A DNA stretch of 64,000 nucleotides, from NCBI GenBank assembly GCA_015075185.1, contig JABTUW010000002.1, positions 558,001 through 622,000 on the forward strand. The letters are read 5' to 3'. Below, in pieces: positions 8,410 through 17,308 of the stretch. The position numbers and the translations under genes were made by a program. Under the pieces are notes generated by a model. It saw nothing but the letters and a program-made list of their open reading frames with translations, did not search any database and was not told where the DNA came from. The DNA comes from Anaerolineales bacterium (GTDB taxonomy: Bacteria > Chloroflexota > Anaerolineae > 4572-78 > J111). Position 1 is the first letter of the stretch, and each line of letters starts with the position of its first letter.

Positions 8410-9225
8410 ATGACCGAACCAAGACGACGACCCCGTGATGATGAGTTTGAAATGCCCAGCCTGCGTCTCGACGGCCGGGTGGCCCTGGTGACGGGCGGTA
8501 GCCGCGGCCTGGGCCTGGGGATGGCGCTGGCCCTGGCCCATGCCGGTGCAGACATTGCCCTGGCGGCGCGCACCCGCGAGCAGCTTGAGCAAGCAGCCGA
8601 GTTGGTCCGGCAGGCGGGCCAACAGGCGCTCGTTATGCCGGCTGACGTTAGCGACGTGGCAGCGGTGCGGGCCGCCGTGCAGCAGACGGCGGCTCATTTT
8701 GGCCGCCTGGATATTTTGGTCAACGGCGCGGGGATTAATCTACGCCAGCCGGTTGACACCTTTACCGAGGCCGACTGGGACCGGTTGATGGCGGTCAACC
8801 TCAAGAGTGTCTTTTTTGCCTGCCAGGAAGCGGCCAAAGTGATGCGGCAGCAGGGCAAAGGCAAGATCATCAACCTGGGATCCCTCTCCTTTGAAATTGT
8901 TGTGCCCAACATTGCCTTGTATGCCATCAGCAAGGGCGGGATGCGCCAGTTGACCCGCGCCCTGGCGATTGAGTGGGCCAAAGAACGAATCAACGTCAAT
9001 GCCCTTGCGCCGGGGCGTTTTTGGACGGCGATGACCGACGCGGTCTTTTCCAAAGAAGAACTTTACGAGAGTGCGGTCAGCGTCATTCCGCTGGGGCGGC
9101 CTGGTATCCCCGCCGATTTGGCCGGGGCGACAGTTCTGCTGGCTTCCGACGCTTCCGATTACATTACCGGCCAAACTATCGTCATAGATGGCGGCTGGTT
9201 GGTTGGGGGTGGGGTGAAGGGGTAA
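8410..9225 (+). CDS. SDR-family oxidoreductase
   Basis: 271 residues; GGAGG lies 11 nt before the ATG. Cofactor motif TGGSRGLG at 28-35, NGAG near 112, catalytic Ser158, Tyr171 and Lys175, C-terminal VIDGG. A 15-residue charged N-terminal extension precedes the usual SDR start; Met15 is an alternative start. It is paralogous to the SDRs at 7459 and 10355, so the cluster holds three. It probably acts on an intermediate of the same sugar-acid route; the substrate cannot be read from the sequence. Confidence 0.87.
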   Translation: MTEPRRRPRDDEFEMPSLRLDGRVALVTGGSRGLGLGMALALAHAGADIALAARTREQLEQAAELVRQAGQQALVMPADVSDVAAVRAAVQQTAAHFGRLDILVNGAGINLRQPVDTFTEADWDRLMAVNLKSVFFACQEAAKVMRQQGKGKIINLGSLSFEIVVPNIALYAISKGGMRQLTRALAIEWAKERINVNALAPGRFWTAMTDAVFSKEELYESAVSVIPLGRPGIPADLAGATVLLASDASDYITGQTIVIDGGWLVGGGVKG

Positions 9226-9253
9226 ACTATTAGAAACTCATAGGAATTCAAGG

Positions 9254-10285
9254 ATGCGTAATATGCAAGCACTTATGTTCACAGAGATAAAAAAGCAGCA
9301 ATTGGTGGATATACCCATCCCCATCATTGACCGGCCTGATGGGGTGTTGTTGAAGGTCAAATCGGTGGGGGTGTGCGGGTCTGACCTGCATGGCTACACC
9401 GGCCAGACCGGGCGGCGCATCCCGCCGCTGATTATGGGCCACGAAGCTACCGGCGAAGTGGTGGCCGCAGGCGACGCCGTGAAGGGTCTGCCGCTGGGCA
9501 GCCGGGTGGCTGTTCAGCCGGTCGAGTTTTGCGGGGTCTGTCCGCAGTGCTTGGCGGGACGGCGGAACGTGTGCGAAAACCGGCGCTTGATGGGTATGAA
9601 CGCGCCGGGAGCTTATGCCGAGTATGTGGCCTGGCCGGCGGACAATCTCTTTCCCCTGCCCGAAAACCTGTCCTACGAAAACGGAGCGCTGACCGAACCG
9701 TTAGCCGTGGCGGTGCATGCAGTCAGTCTGGCCCCCATCCGGCCCTATGACACTGCTTTGATTGTCGGCGCGGGGCCAATTGGCCTGCTGACGCTGGCAG
9801 TGCTCAAATTGACTGGAGTCAGCCTGATTGCCGTCAGCGATGCCAGCGACGCCCGGCTGGAACTGGCCCGAGCCGTCGGCGCGGAGGTGACGATCAACCC
9901 CACCCGGCAAAATCCCCGCCAGGTGGTCAATGAATTTACCAACGGCAGCGGGGTGGACCTGGCCTTTGAGGCTGTCGGCCTGAGCGCCACCGCCCAGCAA
10001 AGCCTGGAAGTAACCCGCAACAAAGGCACGGTCATCTGGATTGGCAACAACCAGCGCATGATCGAGATTGACATGCAGGCGGTAGTGACTCGCGAGCTGG
10101 CGGTCATCGGTTCCTACGGCATGACCGGCGAGGATTTCCAGCGCTCATTGCGGATGCTGGCCGACGGCTGTATTCCGACGGAACAACTCATCAACCGGCG
10201 GGCCACTTTGAGCGAAGGGCCGGCGTTGTTCGACCAGCTTCTGACCTCACCGGAGACGATAAAGTGTGTGATTAACTTTGCCTGA
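9254..10285 (+). CDS. Zinc-dependent MDR alcohol/polyol dehydrogenase
   Basis: 343 residues. Medium-chain zinc dehydrogenase with catalytic ligands Cys41 (GVCGSDLHG), His63 and Glu64 (GHEATGE), and a full structural zinc lobe Cys93, 96, 99 and 107. The Rossmann motif is VGAGPIGLL. The family includes sorbitol, galactitol-1-phosphate and threonine 3-dehydrogenases; cluster context favours a polyol or sugar. AGGA lies 8 nt before this ATG; the ATG at 9263 is an alternative. It is on the same strand as the SDRs, 28 nt after the previous stop. Confidence 0.88.
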   Translation: MRNMQALMFTEIKKQQLVDIPIPIIDRPDGVLLKVKSVGVCGSDLHGYTGQTGRRIPPLIMGHEATGEVVAAGDAVKGLPLGSRVAVQPVEFCGVCPQCLAGRRNVCENRRLMGMNAPGAYAEYVAWPADNLFPLPENLSYENGALTEPLAVAVHAVSLAPIRPYDTALIVGAGPIGLLTLAVLKLTGVSLIAVSDASDARLELARAVGAEVTINPTRQNPRQVVNEFTNGSGVDLAFEAVGLSATAQQSLEVTRNKGTVIWIGNNQRMIEIDMQAVVTRELAVIGSYGMTGEDFQRSLRMLADGCIPTEQLINRRATLSEGPALFDQLLTSPETIKCVINFA

Positions 10286-10286
10286 C

Positions 10287-10322
10287 GATTTTTGATTTTA
10301 GATTTACGATTCTCGATTAACA
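10287..10322. repeat. Short AT-rich word repeat
   Basis: A degenerate run of GATTTT, GATTTA, CGATTC and CGATTA between the dehydrogenase and the third SDR. It is one of many low-complexity word repeats in the gaps of this window. Confidence 0.4.
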
Positions 10323-10354
10323 TCTTGGCTTTGTAAATCACAAGGGGTCTTAAG

Positions 10355-11095
10355 ATGAGACTAGCCGGTAAAGTGGCTATTATCACCGGGGCAGCGTCGG
10401 GGATTGGCCGGGCGACGGCGGTCCGCTTTGCCCAGGAAGGGGCGCGGGTAGTGGTCGCCGATATTAACGTAGCAGGCGGTCAGGCAACAGTTGAGCAGGT
10501 TACGCGCCAGGGCGGGCAGGCGGTCTTTATCGAGACCGATGTGGCGCGGGAAGCGGATTTGGCGCGGATGGTCGAGTTTGCCGTGGCTACCTACGCCGGC
10601 CTGGACATTTTGCACAACAACGCCTATTGGACCGAAGCCCGGCCGGCCCTGGAAACCAGCCTGGAGAATTGGCAGCACACGCTCGACGTGACCTTGCGGC
10701 CGGTCTGGCTGGCGGCCAAGATCGCTGCGCCTCATCTGCGGACGCGGGGAACAGGCGTTATCCTCAACACCGCTTCTATCCACAGCGTTGTCGGAGTGCC
10801 CGGTTATGCCGCCTATCAAGCGGCTAAAGGCGGGGTCATGTCGCTTACCCGCGCCCTGGCTCTGGAACTCGCCCCGGAAATTCGCGTGGTGGCCATTCTG
10901 CCCGGCGCGATTGATACCCCCGCCGCCACCATTGGCGATGCGGCTGCCCACGAGAAGTTCATTGCCAGCTTGCCTTTGAAACGGATTGGCCGGCCGGAAG
11001 AGGTGGCCAGCCTGGCCCTGTTCCTGGCTTCGGATGAGGCGGCGTATATTACCGGTACAGGGGTGGTGATTGATGGCGGGTTCACGACGCAGTGA
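10355..11095 (+). CDS. SDR-family oxidoreductase
   Basis: 246 residues. Motif TGAASGIG at 11-18, catalytic Ser141, Tyr154 and Lys158, and VIDGG near the end. The usual NNAG motif reads NNAY, a conservative oddity. In the family this fold covers many sugar and hydroxy-acid dehydrogenases. It is the third SDR of the catabolic cluster and probably shares the transcript from 5462. Substrate unknown. Confidence 0.87.
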   Translation: MRLAGKVAIITGAASGIGRATAVRFAQEGARVVVADINVAGGQATVEQVTRQGGQAVFIETDVAREADLARMVEFAVATYAGLDILHNNAYWTEARPALETSLENWQHTLDVTLRPVWLAAKIAAPHLRTRGTGVILNTASIHSVVGVPGYAAYQAAKGGVMSLTRALALELAPEIRVVAILPGAIDTPAATIGDAAAHEKFIASLPLKRIGRPEEVASLALFLASDEAAYITGTGVVIDGGFTTQ

Positions 11096-11156
11096 AATAT
11101 CAGACTGTGGCCAGTATTGAAATCAAAGTTTATCAGGTGAGCATCAGGCTGTAAGA

Positions 11157-12110
11157 ATGATAAATCTTGAAACCGAAGCGACCCAGGCTGAACAACGAAT
11201 TCGGCCCTTCATTCATGAAACACCGCTGGAACCCGCCCTGGCGCTGAGTCAAAGGGGACAGAGCCACGTTTATCTGAAGCTGGAAAATCTCCAACCGACC
11301 GGCTCATTCAAGCTGCGCGGGGCGATGAATAAGCTACTCACTCTGACCCCGGAGCAGCACGCCCAGGGAATTGTGACGGCCTCTTCCGGCAACCACGGCG
11401 CTGCGGTGGCCTATGGCCTGAGCCGCCTGGGATTACAGGGGAAGATTTTTGTGCCGGAAAATGCCTCGCCGGTAAAAGTCGAAATGATCCGGCGCTTTGG
11501 AGCGGAAGTTCACCCCTACGGCGACGACAGCGGCCTGACCGAACTTTACGCCCGCGACTATGCCGGCCAGTACGGGCGGGTCTATATCTCGCCTTACAAT
11601 GACGAGCAAATTATTGCCGGCCAGGGCACGATTGGAGTGGAACTGGCCCGGCAGTTGGACCCGATTGACGCCGTTTTTGTGACGATTGGCGGCGGGGGGT
11701 TGATTAGCGGGATTGCCGGCTATCTCAAAGCGGCCAGGCCAGGGATCAAGGTCATCGGCTGTTTGCCGGAGAACTCGCCGGTTATGGCCGAGTCGGTCAA
11801 GGCAGGCCGGATTATCGAGATCGAATCCCTACCGACCCTGTCGGACGGCAGCGCCGGGGGGATCGAGCCGGGGGCCATCACCTTTGAATTGTGCCAAAAG
11901 TGGGTGGATGACTACGTGCTGGTCAGCGAAGAAGAAATCAAAGCAGCCATGCGCCTGGTCATCGAAACCCAGCATATGCTCATCGAAGGGGCGGCAGGAG
12001 TTGCCGTGGCCGCATATCTCAAAACAGCCGAGCAGTTCCGCGCTCAAAACGTGGTTATTGTTATCTGTGGGGCCAATATCAGCCTGGAGACTTTGAAGAG
12101 CATCCTCTAG
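11157..12110 (+). CDS. Threonine/serine dehydratase-like PLP enzyme (fold type II)
   Basis: 317 residues. The PLP lysine is Lys52 in PTGSFKLRG, the substrate loop is SSGNHGAA near 79-86, and the phosphate-binding glycine loop GGGGL is at about 178-182. The length lacks the C-terminal ACT domain of biosynthetic IlvA, so it belongs with catabolic threonine/serine ammonia-lyases, serine racemases or 3-hydroxyaspartate ammonia-lyases. It closes the sugar-acid cluster, so a hydroxy-amino-acid intermediate is possible but unproven. No Shine-Dalgarno is obvious. Confidence 0.88.
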   Translation: MINLETEATQAEQRIRPFIHETPLEPALALSQRGQSHVYLKLENLQPTGSFKLRGAMNKLLTLTPEQHAQGIVTASSGNHGAAVAYGLSRLGLQGKIFVPENASPVKVEMIRRFGAEVHPYGDDSGLTELYARDYAGQYGRVYISPYNDEQIIAGQGTIGVELARQLDPIDAVFVTIGGGGLISGIAGYLKAARPGIKVIGCLPENSPVMAESVKAGRIIEIESLPTLSDGSAGGIEPGAITFELCQKWVDDYVLVSEEEIKAAMRLVIETQHMLIEGAAGVAVAAYLKTAEQFRAQNVVIVICGANISLETLKSIL

Positions 12111-12119
12111 CCTGGCAGA

Positions 12120-12215
12120 CCTTCTCGAAGACAGAAGTTTTGACAGTTTTGATAGAATTGACAAGATAGGACTAGCCAAAACCAATCCCGTTAATTCTAT
12201 AAATCTTGTCCACCC
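12120..12215. repeat. Imperfect inverted word repeat
   Basis: The gap after the PLP enzyme holds degenerate words (TTTTGACAG, TTTTGATAG, ATTGACAAGATAG) and, about 40 nt on, the partial complements ATTCTATAAATCTTGTC. It precedes a C-run and the FHA promoter. Confidence 0.4.
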
Positions 12216-12250
12216 CCCCCCAGCTTAAACGCCCACATTTCAAAATTCCG

Positions 12251-12279
12251 TTGACAGCCTTCCTGCCTGATGCTATACT
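12251..12279 (+). promoter_or_regulatory. Sigma-70-type promoter of the FHA operon
   Basis: A consensus -35 TTGACA (12251-12256), 17-bp spacer and TATACT -10 (12274-12279), giving a start near 12286. It lies 43 nt before the chosen FHA start codon and marks the right border of the catabolic cluster. Confidence 0.8.
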
Positions 12280-12321
12280 TGGAGTAGACTCAGTTACCCA
12301 ATGAGGGGAAGTTGCTGGTCA

Positions 12322-13545
12322 ATGTTCAAATACGATTGCCGTAAGTGCCCCATTCGAAACCGCTGTATTGAAGAGAGCAACAACGCTCCCAGCATCAAGT
12401 CCATGATTCGCCATGCCTTTACGGCGCGAACTGACACTCACTCCACCTGGGGACTGCTGCAAATCAATTGTCTCCTGGTTAAAGCGGATGAAGAACGGAA
12501 CAGAAAAGATCCCCAGGAAGAATCACTGCTGGCTCGCCGGCTGCGTCAGATTCGTGAATCCAGAGAAAATGTCTCGGCTGAGCCAGCCCAAACGGCCAAA
12601 TCCACCCCAAAACGTCCCGATTATCTTCAGCCTGTTGCTTCAACCCCACCTGACCCCCTGGCCCCGACCGTGAAGGAACCCCCGCCGCAATCGCCAAGCA
12701 AGCCCGAATCACGCTGGGAAACTTCGTCGCTGGGCCATCTGCCACCTGAAACGCCGGCCTGGGCTGCCTCAAACGGCGAACCTCGCCCGGATGTCATCGG
12801 AGCAGTCGAGGCGCTACCAAAATATTTACCCAATAAAGCCCAGAAAGCGGCTAGCAGTCAGCCCAAACCGTATTGGTTGACCGTTAATACCAGCAGCCGG
12901 CACATCGCTCTGCCGATTTCCGGCGAGTTGGTCCTGGGGCGGTTTGATCCCAACCTGGGCCTGCCCCCCGACGTTGATCTGGCCTATGAAGATGCTGGGG
13001 AGAGAGCAATTTCGCGCCGCCATGCCAAAATCGTTGGCCTGGATGGACACCATACAGTTGAAGACCTGGGCAGCCGGCACGGCGTCTTTCTCAACGGCGA
13101 GCAAATAAAATTTAGACCCTCACGCCAGCTTCAGCATGGCGATCAAATCACCCTGGGTAATTTAAAGCTTTACTACGATATGGTCCCGGTTGATCGCTTG
13201 ATCGTCGTGGCTACGGCACAGGTTCGTCATACCCTGATGGCGCCCACCGGGGAACAGGTGATCATTACTCCCCCCGATGAGATCGTCATCGGCCGCTCCG
13301 ACCGTTACGTGGACTTTGTCCCCGATATTGACCTGAGCGCCGTTGGCGACATCGCCGTCCGCGTGTCACGACGGCATGCCATTATTACCTGGCGCAACGG
13401 CAGCCCTTATGTGGAGGATCTGGGCAGCGGTTTTGGAACCCGCCTCAATGGGGAAGTCCTGCTCCTGGGCCAGGCGGTCCCCCTCAAACCGGGGGATCAT
13501 ATCTGGCTGGGCGGCTGTGTGCTGGCTTACGATGTGGCAATTTAA
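12322..13545 (+). CDS. Protein with two FHA domains and an N-terminal Cys cluster
   Basis: 407 residues. The ATG at 12322 is preferred over 12301 because a GAGGGGAAG site lies 10 nt before it. The N-terminus has a C-x2-C-x4-C cluster (CRKCPIRNRC), a possible metal site. A P/S/T-rich linker runs to about 190. Two FHA domains follow, about 190-280 (LVLGRF, ISRRHA, DLGSRHGVFLNG) and 305-400 (IVIGRS, VSRRHA, DLGSGFGTRLNG), both with the phosphothreonine-binding R, S-R-R-H and N-G residues. Probably a cytoplasmic reader of Thr-phosphorylated partners; no kinase is adjacent. The FGE-fold gene follows after 18 nt. Confidence 0.9.
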   Translation: MFKYDCRKCPIRNRCIEESNNAPSIKSMIRHAFTARTDTHSTWGLLQINCLLVKADEERNRKDPQEESLLARRLRQIRESRENVSAEPAQTAKSTPKRPDYLQPVASTPPDPLAPTVKEPPPQSPSKPESRWETSSLGHLPPETPAWAASNGEPRPDVIGAVEALPKYLPNKAQKAASSQPKPYWLTVNTSSRHIALPISGELVLGRFDPNLGLPPDVDLAYEDAGERAISRRHAKIVGLDGHHTVEDLGSRHGVFLNGEQIKFRPSRQLQHGDQITLGNLKLYYDMVPVDRLIVVATAQVRHTLMAPTGEQVIITPPDEIVIGRSDRYVDFVPDIDLSAVGDIAVRVSRRHAIITWRNGSPYVEDLGSGFGTRLNGEVLLLGQAVPLKPGDHIWLGGCVLAYDVAI

Positions 13546-13563
13546 TCCAAGAGGTAGATAACG

Positions 13564-14328
13564 ATGACCCAAAACCCTCAAACCGCCTCCTCTATCATCG
13601 TCTGGCCCAATGATAGCAAAGAAATGGTCTTTATTCCTGGAGGAACTTTCATCATGGGCAGCGACGATGGACACCCCAACCACCAACCCAAACACCGGGT
13701 TTCAGTGGCCGATTTTTACCTGGACCGCTGGCCAGTGACCAATGCCGAGTACAAGAAGTTTGTGGATGCAACCGGCTATGTTGTGCCCAATTATGAAGTC
13801 AGTTGGTGTGATACCCAGGGGTACAATTGGGATCCACACACTCGTATGTACCCGGCGGGCAAGGCCGACCATCCGGTAGTGCTGGTCACCTGGGCCGATG
13901 TGATGGCTTATGCGGCCTGGGCCGGCAAACGCTTGCCGACTGAGGCCGAGTGGGAACGGGCTGCTCGCGGCTTCAAGGGCCGGCGTTATGCCTGGGGGGA
14001 TGATTTTGCGGCAGAATGCTGCAATTGCAAAGAGATCGGCTTAAAAGAAACCAGTCCGGTGGGCGCCTTCTCCCCGACCGGCGATACGCCGGAAGGCGTA
14101 ATTGATATGGTCGGCAATGTCTGGGAGTGGACCAACAGCCTGTTCTATCCTTTCCCCTATGACCCCAATGATGGGCGTGAGAGCCGCCAGGCCACAGGCT
14201 TTCGGGTGCTGCGCGGGGCCTCGTGGGTTAATGACGCCAGTGTGGCCAACTGCCTCTCCCGGCTGGATGGGGACTTCCAGTTTTACAACAATGTCGGCTT
14301 CCGCTGCGCAGTATCGCCGGAAACGTAA
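13564..14328 (+). CDS. Formylglycine-generating-enzyme-fold (SUMF1) protein
   Basis: 254 residues, one FGE-sulfatase domain: MVFIPGGTFIMGS, then RLPTEAEWERAARG, DMVGNVWEWT, RVLRGASW and VGFRCA. Real formylglycine-generating enzymes use a cysteine pair shortly after the RGGS-Y/W motif. Here that segment reads RGASWVNDASVANC, so both expected positions are non-cysteine and sulfatase activation is unlikely. The fold is reused widely as a binding or regulatory module. It shares the FHA promoter, which suggests a signalling partnership. The stop is 8 nt from the converging methyltransferase stop. Confidence 0.9.
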   Translation: MTQNPQTASSIIVWPNDSKEMVFIPGGTFIMGSDDGHPNHQPKHRVSVADFYLDRWPVTNAEYKKFVDATGYVVPNYEVSWCDTQGYNWDPHTRMYPAGKADHPVVLVTWADVMAYAAWAGKRLPTEAEWERAARGFKGRRYAWGDDFAAECCNCKEIGLKETSPVGAFSPTGDTPEGVIDMVGNVWEWTNSLFYPFPYDPNDGRESRQATGFRVLRGASWVNDASVANCLSRLDGDFQFYNNVGFRCAVSPET

Positions 14329-14335
14329 GATAATT

Positions 14336-15427
14336 TCACCTTTGTTGTTCGGCCCAAATTAGCTCGCGCAGCTCGTCAATGGCGACCCGTTCGCCGGTGG
14401 CTTCGTCGAGGTAGTGCCAGTGTTCCCAGCCGTTGCAGGGGCCGTTGTGCAGAATCTTCCCCACCTGGTGAATCGAGCCGATGTGCCCATTGACCTTGAG
14501 GTGACCGTTAGCCAGGATGGTTGCCGCCGTTTCCCCCTTTTTACCGAGATATAGTTTTTGCCCCGGCTGCAGCATGCCTCGCTCCAGCAAGGTACTGAAA
14601 GAGACACGCGGGCGGTCGCGCTTGCTTTTGAAGCTAAAGATTTCCTCGGCAAATGGCGACGGTTGAATTGCATCAAGGCGTTCCTGGGCCAGGCGCACGT
14701 AGTTGGCCTCCCGTTCAATACCGAGCCAATGCCGGTGAAGTTTTTTGGCGACGGCGCCGGTCGTGCCGGTGCCGAAAAATGGATCGAGTACCACATCGCC
14801 CGGATTGGAACTGGCCAGGATAACCCGGTAGAGCAGCGCTTCAGGCTTCTGTGTGGCATGCGCTTTGGCCCCATTAATCCTGATCCTCTCCTTGCCGGTA
14901 CACAGCGGAATCTCCCAATCGCTGCGCATTTGCAGGTCGCCGTTGAGCGCCTTCATGGCATGATAATTGAAGGTGTAGCGCGCCCCGCGATTTTTCTGCG
15001 CCCACAGCAGCGTTTCGTGGGCATTGGTAAAGCGGACCCCACGGAAGTTGGGCATCGGCTGGACCTTTACCCAGACCACGTCGTTGAGGATCCAATAACC
15101 CAAATCCATCAGGATGGTACCAACGCGATAAATATTATGGTAGGAGCCGATAACCCAAAGAGCGCCGGTATCTTTGAGCACCCGCCGGCAGGCATAAAGC
15201 CAGGCTCGGGTAAACTCGTCATAGTCGGCCAGGCTGTTAAAGCGATCCCAATCGTCGTTGACCGCATCTACTTTGGTCATGTTGGGCCGCCACAATTCTT
15301 GTTGTAGTTGGAGATTATAGGGAGGATCGGCAAAAATTAAGTCAATACTCTTTTCGGGGAGTGTATTGAGTACTTCCAGGCAATCGCCCTGGATGATTTG
15401 ATCGAGGGGCAGTTCTGACTTTAACAT
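14336..15427 (-). CDS. CcrM-like adenine-specific DNA methyltransferase
   Basis: 363 residues. DPPY at 34-37 followed by NLQLQ, WVIGSYHNIYRVG, MPNFRGVRFTNAHETL, and the SAM motif DPFFGTGTTGAVAKK near 216 with HRHWLGIERE place it in the CcrM/M.HinfI branch of N6-adenine methyltransferases, which modify GANTC. The C-terminal 90 residues, ending with GSIHQVG, CNGWEHWHY and IDELR, match the extra C-terminal domain of CcrM. No restriction enzyme is adjacent, so it is an orphan. CcrM regulates the cell cycle in Alphaproteobacteria; a role here is unknown and its presence in this background is unusual. Confidence 0.92.
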   Translation of the reverse strand: MLKSELPLDQIIQGDCLEVLNTLPEKSIDLIFADPPYNLQLQQELWRPNMTKVDAVNDDWDRFNSLADYDEFTRAWLYACRRVLKDTGALWVIGSYHNIYRVGTILMDLGYWILNDVVWVKVQPMPNFRGVRFTNAHETLLWAQKNRGARYTFNYHAMKALNGDLQMRSDWEIPLCTGKERIRINGAKAHATQKPEALLYRVILASSNPGDVVLDPFFGTGTTGAVAKKLHRHWLGIEREANYVRLAQERLDAIQPSPFAEEIFSFKSKRDRPRVSFSTLLERGMLQPGQKLYLGKKGETAATILANGHLKVNGHIGSIHQVGKILHNGPCNGWEHWHYLDEATGERVAIDELRELIWAEQQR

Positions 15428-15610
15428 GTTGGTACCCTAAATTACGATATTATGTCAATTATAACTCCAATAGAAAATTTTGCATAATGAGGGTCAGGTT
15501 GACTTGGGGAGTAAATCACTTTGTTATGACTGAGCTTTGACAAGAATTTCTCGACCGAACTCGGACCCATGTTCCAGCAAACTGCATGGAAGCTGGGTGA
15601 GGCCAGGTGC

Positions 15611-17308
15611 TTAATGGAGTAGTTGGGGTAAGCCCGCCATAATGATCTCGATTTTTTCTGCCAGAGGAGAATCAGGATTGGCGTGGGCTATCTCTGATAA
15701 CAAGGTGTTTGCCTCACTGAGGCAGTCTGCGATCTTACAGGGGTTGGGACGGTACAGGACTAAGATATCTTGAAATTTCTCTATACCCAATTGGTCCCAT
15801 CTGGGCGGAATATCCTCGGCACCATAAAAAACGTACCATCTCCCCTCAAATCTAGGTGGCAGGATGTGTTGTTTGATGTCGAGGTAAAACAGGTCTTGCC
15901 GAACCGGCTGAATATAGAGTTGTAAATATTGGGCGTTGGGGATACCAATCACCGTTTCATTAGGCTGAGCTTGGGCGGTGATGTAACTTGTGGCTTCTTG
16001 AAGACGTCCCAGAGGCCAGCTTTGTTTAAGGCCAGGGATCTGCTGCATCTGGGACAGGTTGACTAGTAGGATGGGGGCGGCTAACAAAATGATTACGCCA
16101 AATTGAATTGGCTGAGAGGGCAGCTTGGAGAAAGAGGAGCATTTACTTTTTGTTAATATACGAGAAGTAAAATGGCCGAGGGTAATTATACCGCCGGCAG
16201 TTGCTACTAATATACCAGGCAGGCCCCAAATAGTGTGCCGTTGATGGAAAAATTGGGAGACAAACCACAGACCAATTATGGTCACCGGGATTGATAAGGT
16301 TAACCAACAGGCCAATAGTGCGCCAGATTTAAAGGAACAGGAAATGGCCAATCCCACGCCCACCACACATAAAAATAAATAGATTAACAGCACTAAAAAA
16401 GTCTGGCTGGTTAAGGCTTGAATTGAGCTGATAAAACTACCCGTCAGATCAAGTTGGTAGGGGCCGCCCAGAGTTCTGGCCGACCAATAAAAAAAATCTT
16501 TTAGCCACGGCAAACGTAATAAAAAAACGATGGTCACCGATAATAGAAAGGGTCCGCAGCTTTTGAGCAGGGTCTTAATTGCTCCTCCTTTTGGTCTTTG
16601 TTGAAGTAATTTTTGCAATGTAAAGAGAGCCAAAAAGATACCCTGAATAACAATGGCAAAGGCCATATCATAATGGCTGGAGATACCGGCCGCAATGAAT
16701 AGAGTATAAAATAGCCAATCAATCCATTTATGGCCGGTAATGGCACGATACAAGAACAAGAAAGAACCAATGGTAAAGAAGGTTAACTGAGAATAGCTGC
16801 GTGCTTCTTGGGAGTAGAGCAGATGAAAGCTAGAGGTACACAACAGAAATGTAGCTAGGAGGCCAACAAGGTTGCCGAGTAACGCCCGACCCAGGCGGTA
16901 CAAAATGGCGACGCTCAAAATACCAAATAAAGCCGCTGGAAAGCGAGCCAGATAGTTAGAGAAACCTAGTTTTAGAGCAAGGGAAAACGGAATAGCTGAT
17001 AAGACAGGATCTGCAGCACCCAGCGAGTCCTCTCGCAAAGTTTTTATGGGGTTGACGATTTGGTCACTGATCGGTTTTTGAGCGGCGATGGTATAAACCG
17101 CCTCATCCTGCCACAATCCGGGTTTATTCAAGCCATTGAAACGGAGAAAGGTGGCTAACAATATTAGAATAAGCAGGATAGGATAATCTTTTTTAATAGG
17201 GTAGCGGTTACATAATCCAATTTTAGGTTTCAAAAGTTTCGTTTCTACTGGCATGAGGTTTGAACGAAAAAGTCCCTTCGAAACAAGGAGTTTTTGGCAC
17301 ATTATCAC
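15611..17308 (-). CDS. GT39-like membrane glycosyltransferase (GT-C fold)
   Basis: 565 residues, about 9-11 membrane helices, with the GT39/ArnT-type first loop LNKPGLWQDEAVY whose acidic pair is the presumed catalytic site, and a soluble C-terminal 100 residues. Such proteins move sugars from polyprenyl-phosphate donors outside the membrane. The longest frame starts at a GTG overlapping the ybaK stop; Met19 (17254) is an alternative. The gene is visibly more AT-rich than its neighbours and lacks the repeat insertions of the other glycosyltransferases, which suggests a different origin. Acceptor unknown. Confidence 0.85.
   Translation of the reverse strand: MIMCQKLLVSKGLFRSNLMPVETKLLKPKIGLCNRYPIKKDYPILLILILLATFLRFNGLNKPGLWQDEAVYTIAAQKPISDQIVNPIKTLREDSLGAADPVLSAIPFSLALKLGFSNYLARFPAALFGILSVAILYRLGRALLGNLVGLLATFLLCTSSFHLLYSQEARSYSQLTFFTIGSFLFLYRAITGHKWIDWLFYTLFIAAGISSHYDMAFAIVIQGIFLALFTLQKLLQQRPKGGAIKTLLKSCGPFLLSVTIVFLLRLPWLKDFFYWSARTLGGPYQLDLTGSFISSIQALTSQTFLVLLIYLFLCVVGVGLAISCSFKSGALLACWLTLSIPVTIIGLWFVSQFFHQRHTIWGLPGILVATAGGIITLGHFTSRILTKSKCSSFSKLPSQPIQFGVIILLAAPILLVNLSQMQQIPGLKQSWPLGRLQEATSYITAQAQPNETVIGIPNAQYLQLYIQPVRQDLFYLDIKQHILPPRFEGRWYVFYGAEDIPPRWDQLGIEKFQDILVLYRPNPCKIADCLSEANTLLSEIAHANPDSPLAEKIEIIMAGLPQLLH

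Noticed and set aside
5291..12110. Integrative island with the tRNA as attachment site
   Set aside because: No integrase and no repeat of the tRNA 3' end was seen at the right border near 12.2 kb, so only a weak possibility remains.
14201..14328. Target protein of a diversity-generating retroelement
   Set aside because: The FGE-type C-terminus could serve as a variable region, but there is no reverse transcriptase, template repeat or adenine-biased variation nearby.
13564..14328. Sulfatase-activating formylglycine-generating enzyme
   Set aside because: The two catalytic cysteine positions after the RGASW motif are Asn and Ala, and no sulfatase gene is present.
14558..15307. Long open frame (249 codons) opposite the methyltransferase gene
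   Set aside because: It lies entirely antisense to a gene with clear CcrM motifs, and its translation shows no family pattern. It is a codon-bias shadow.
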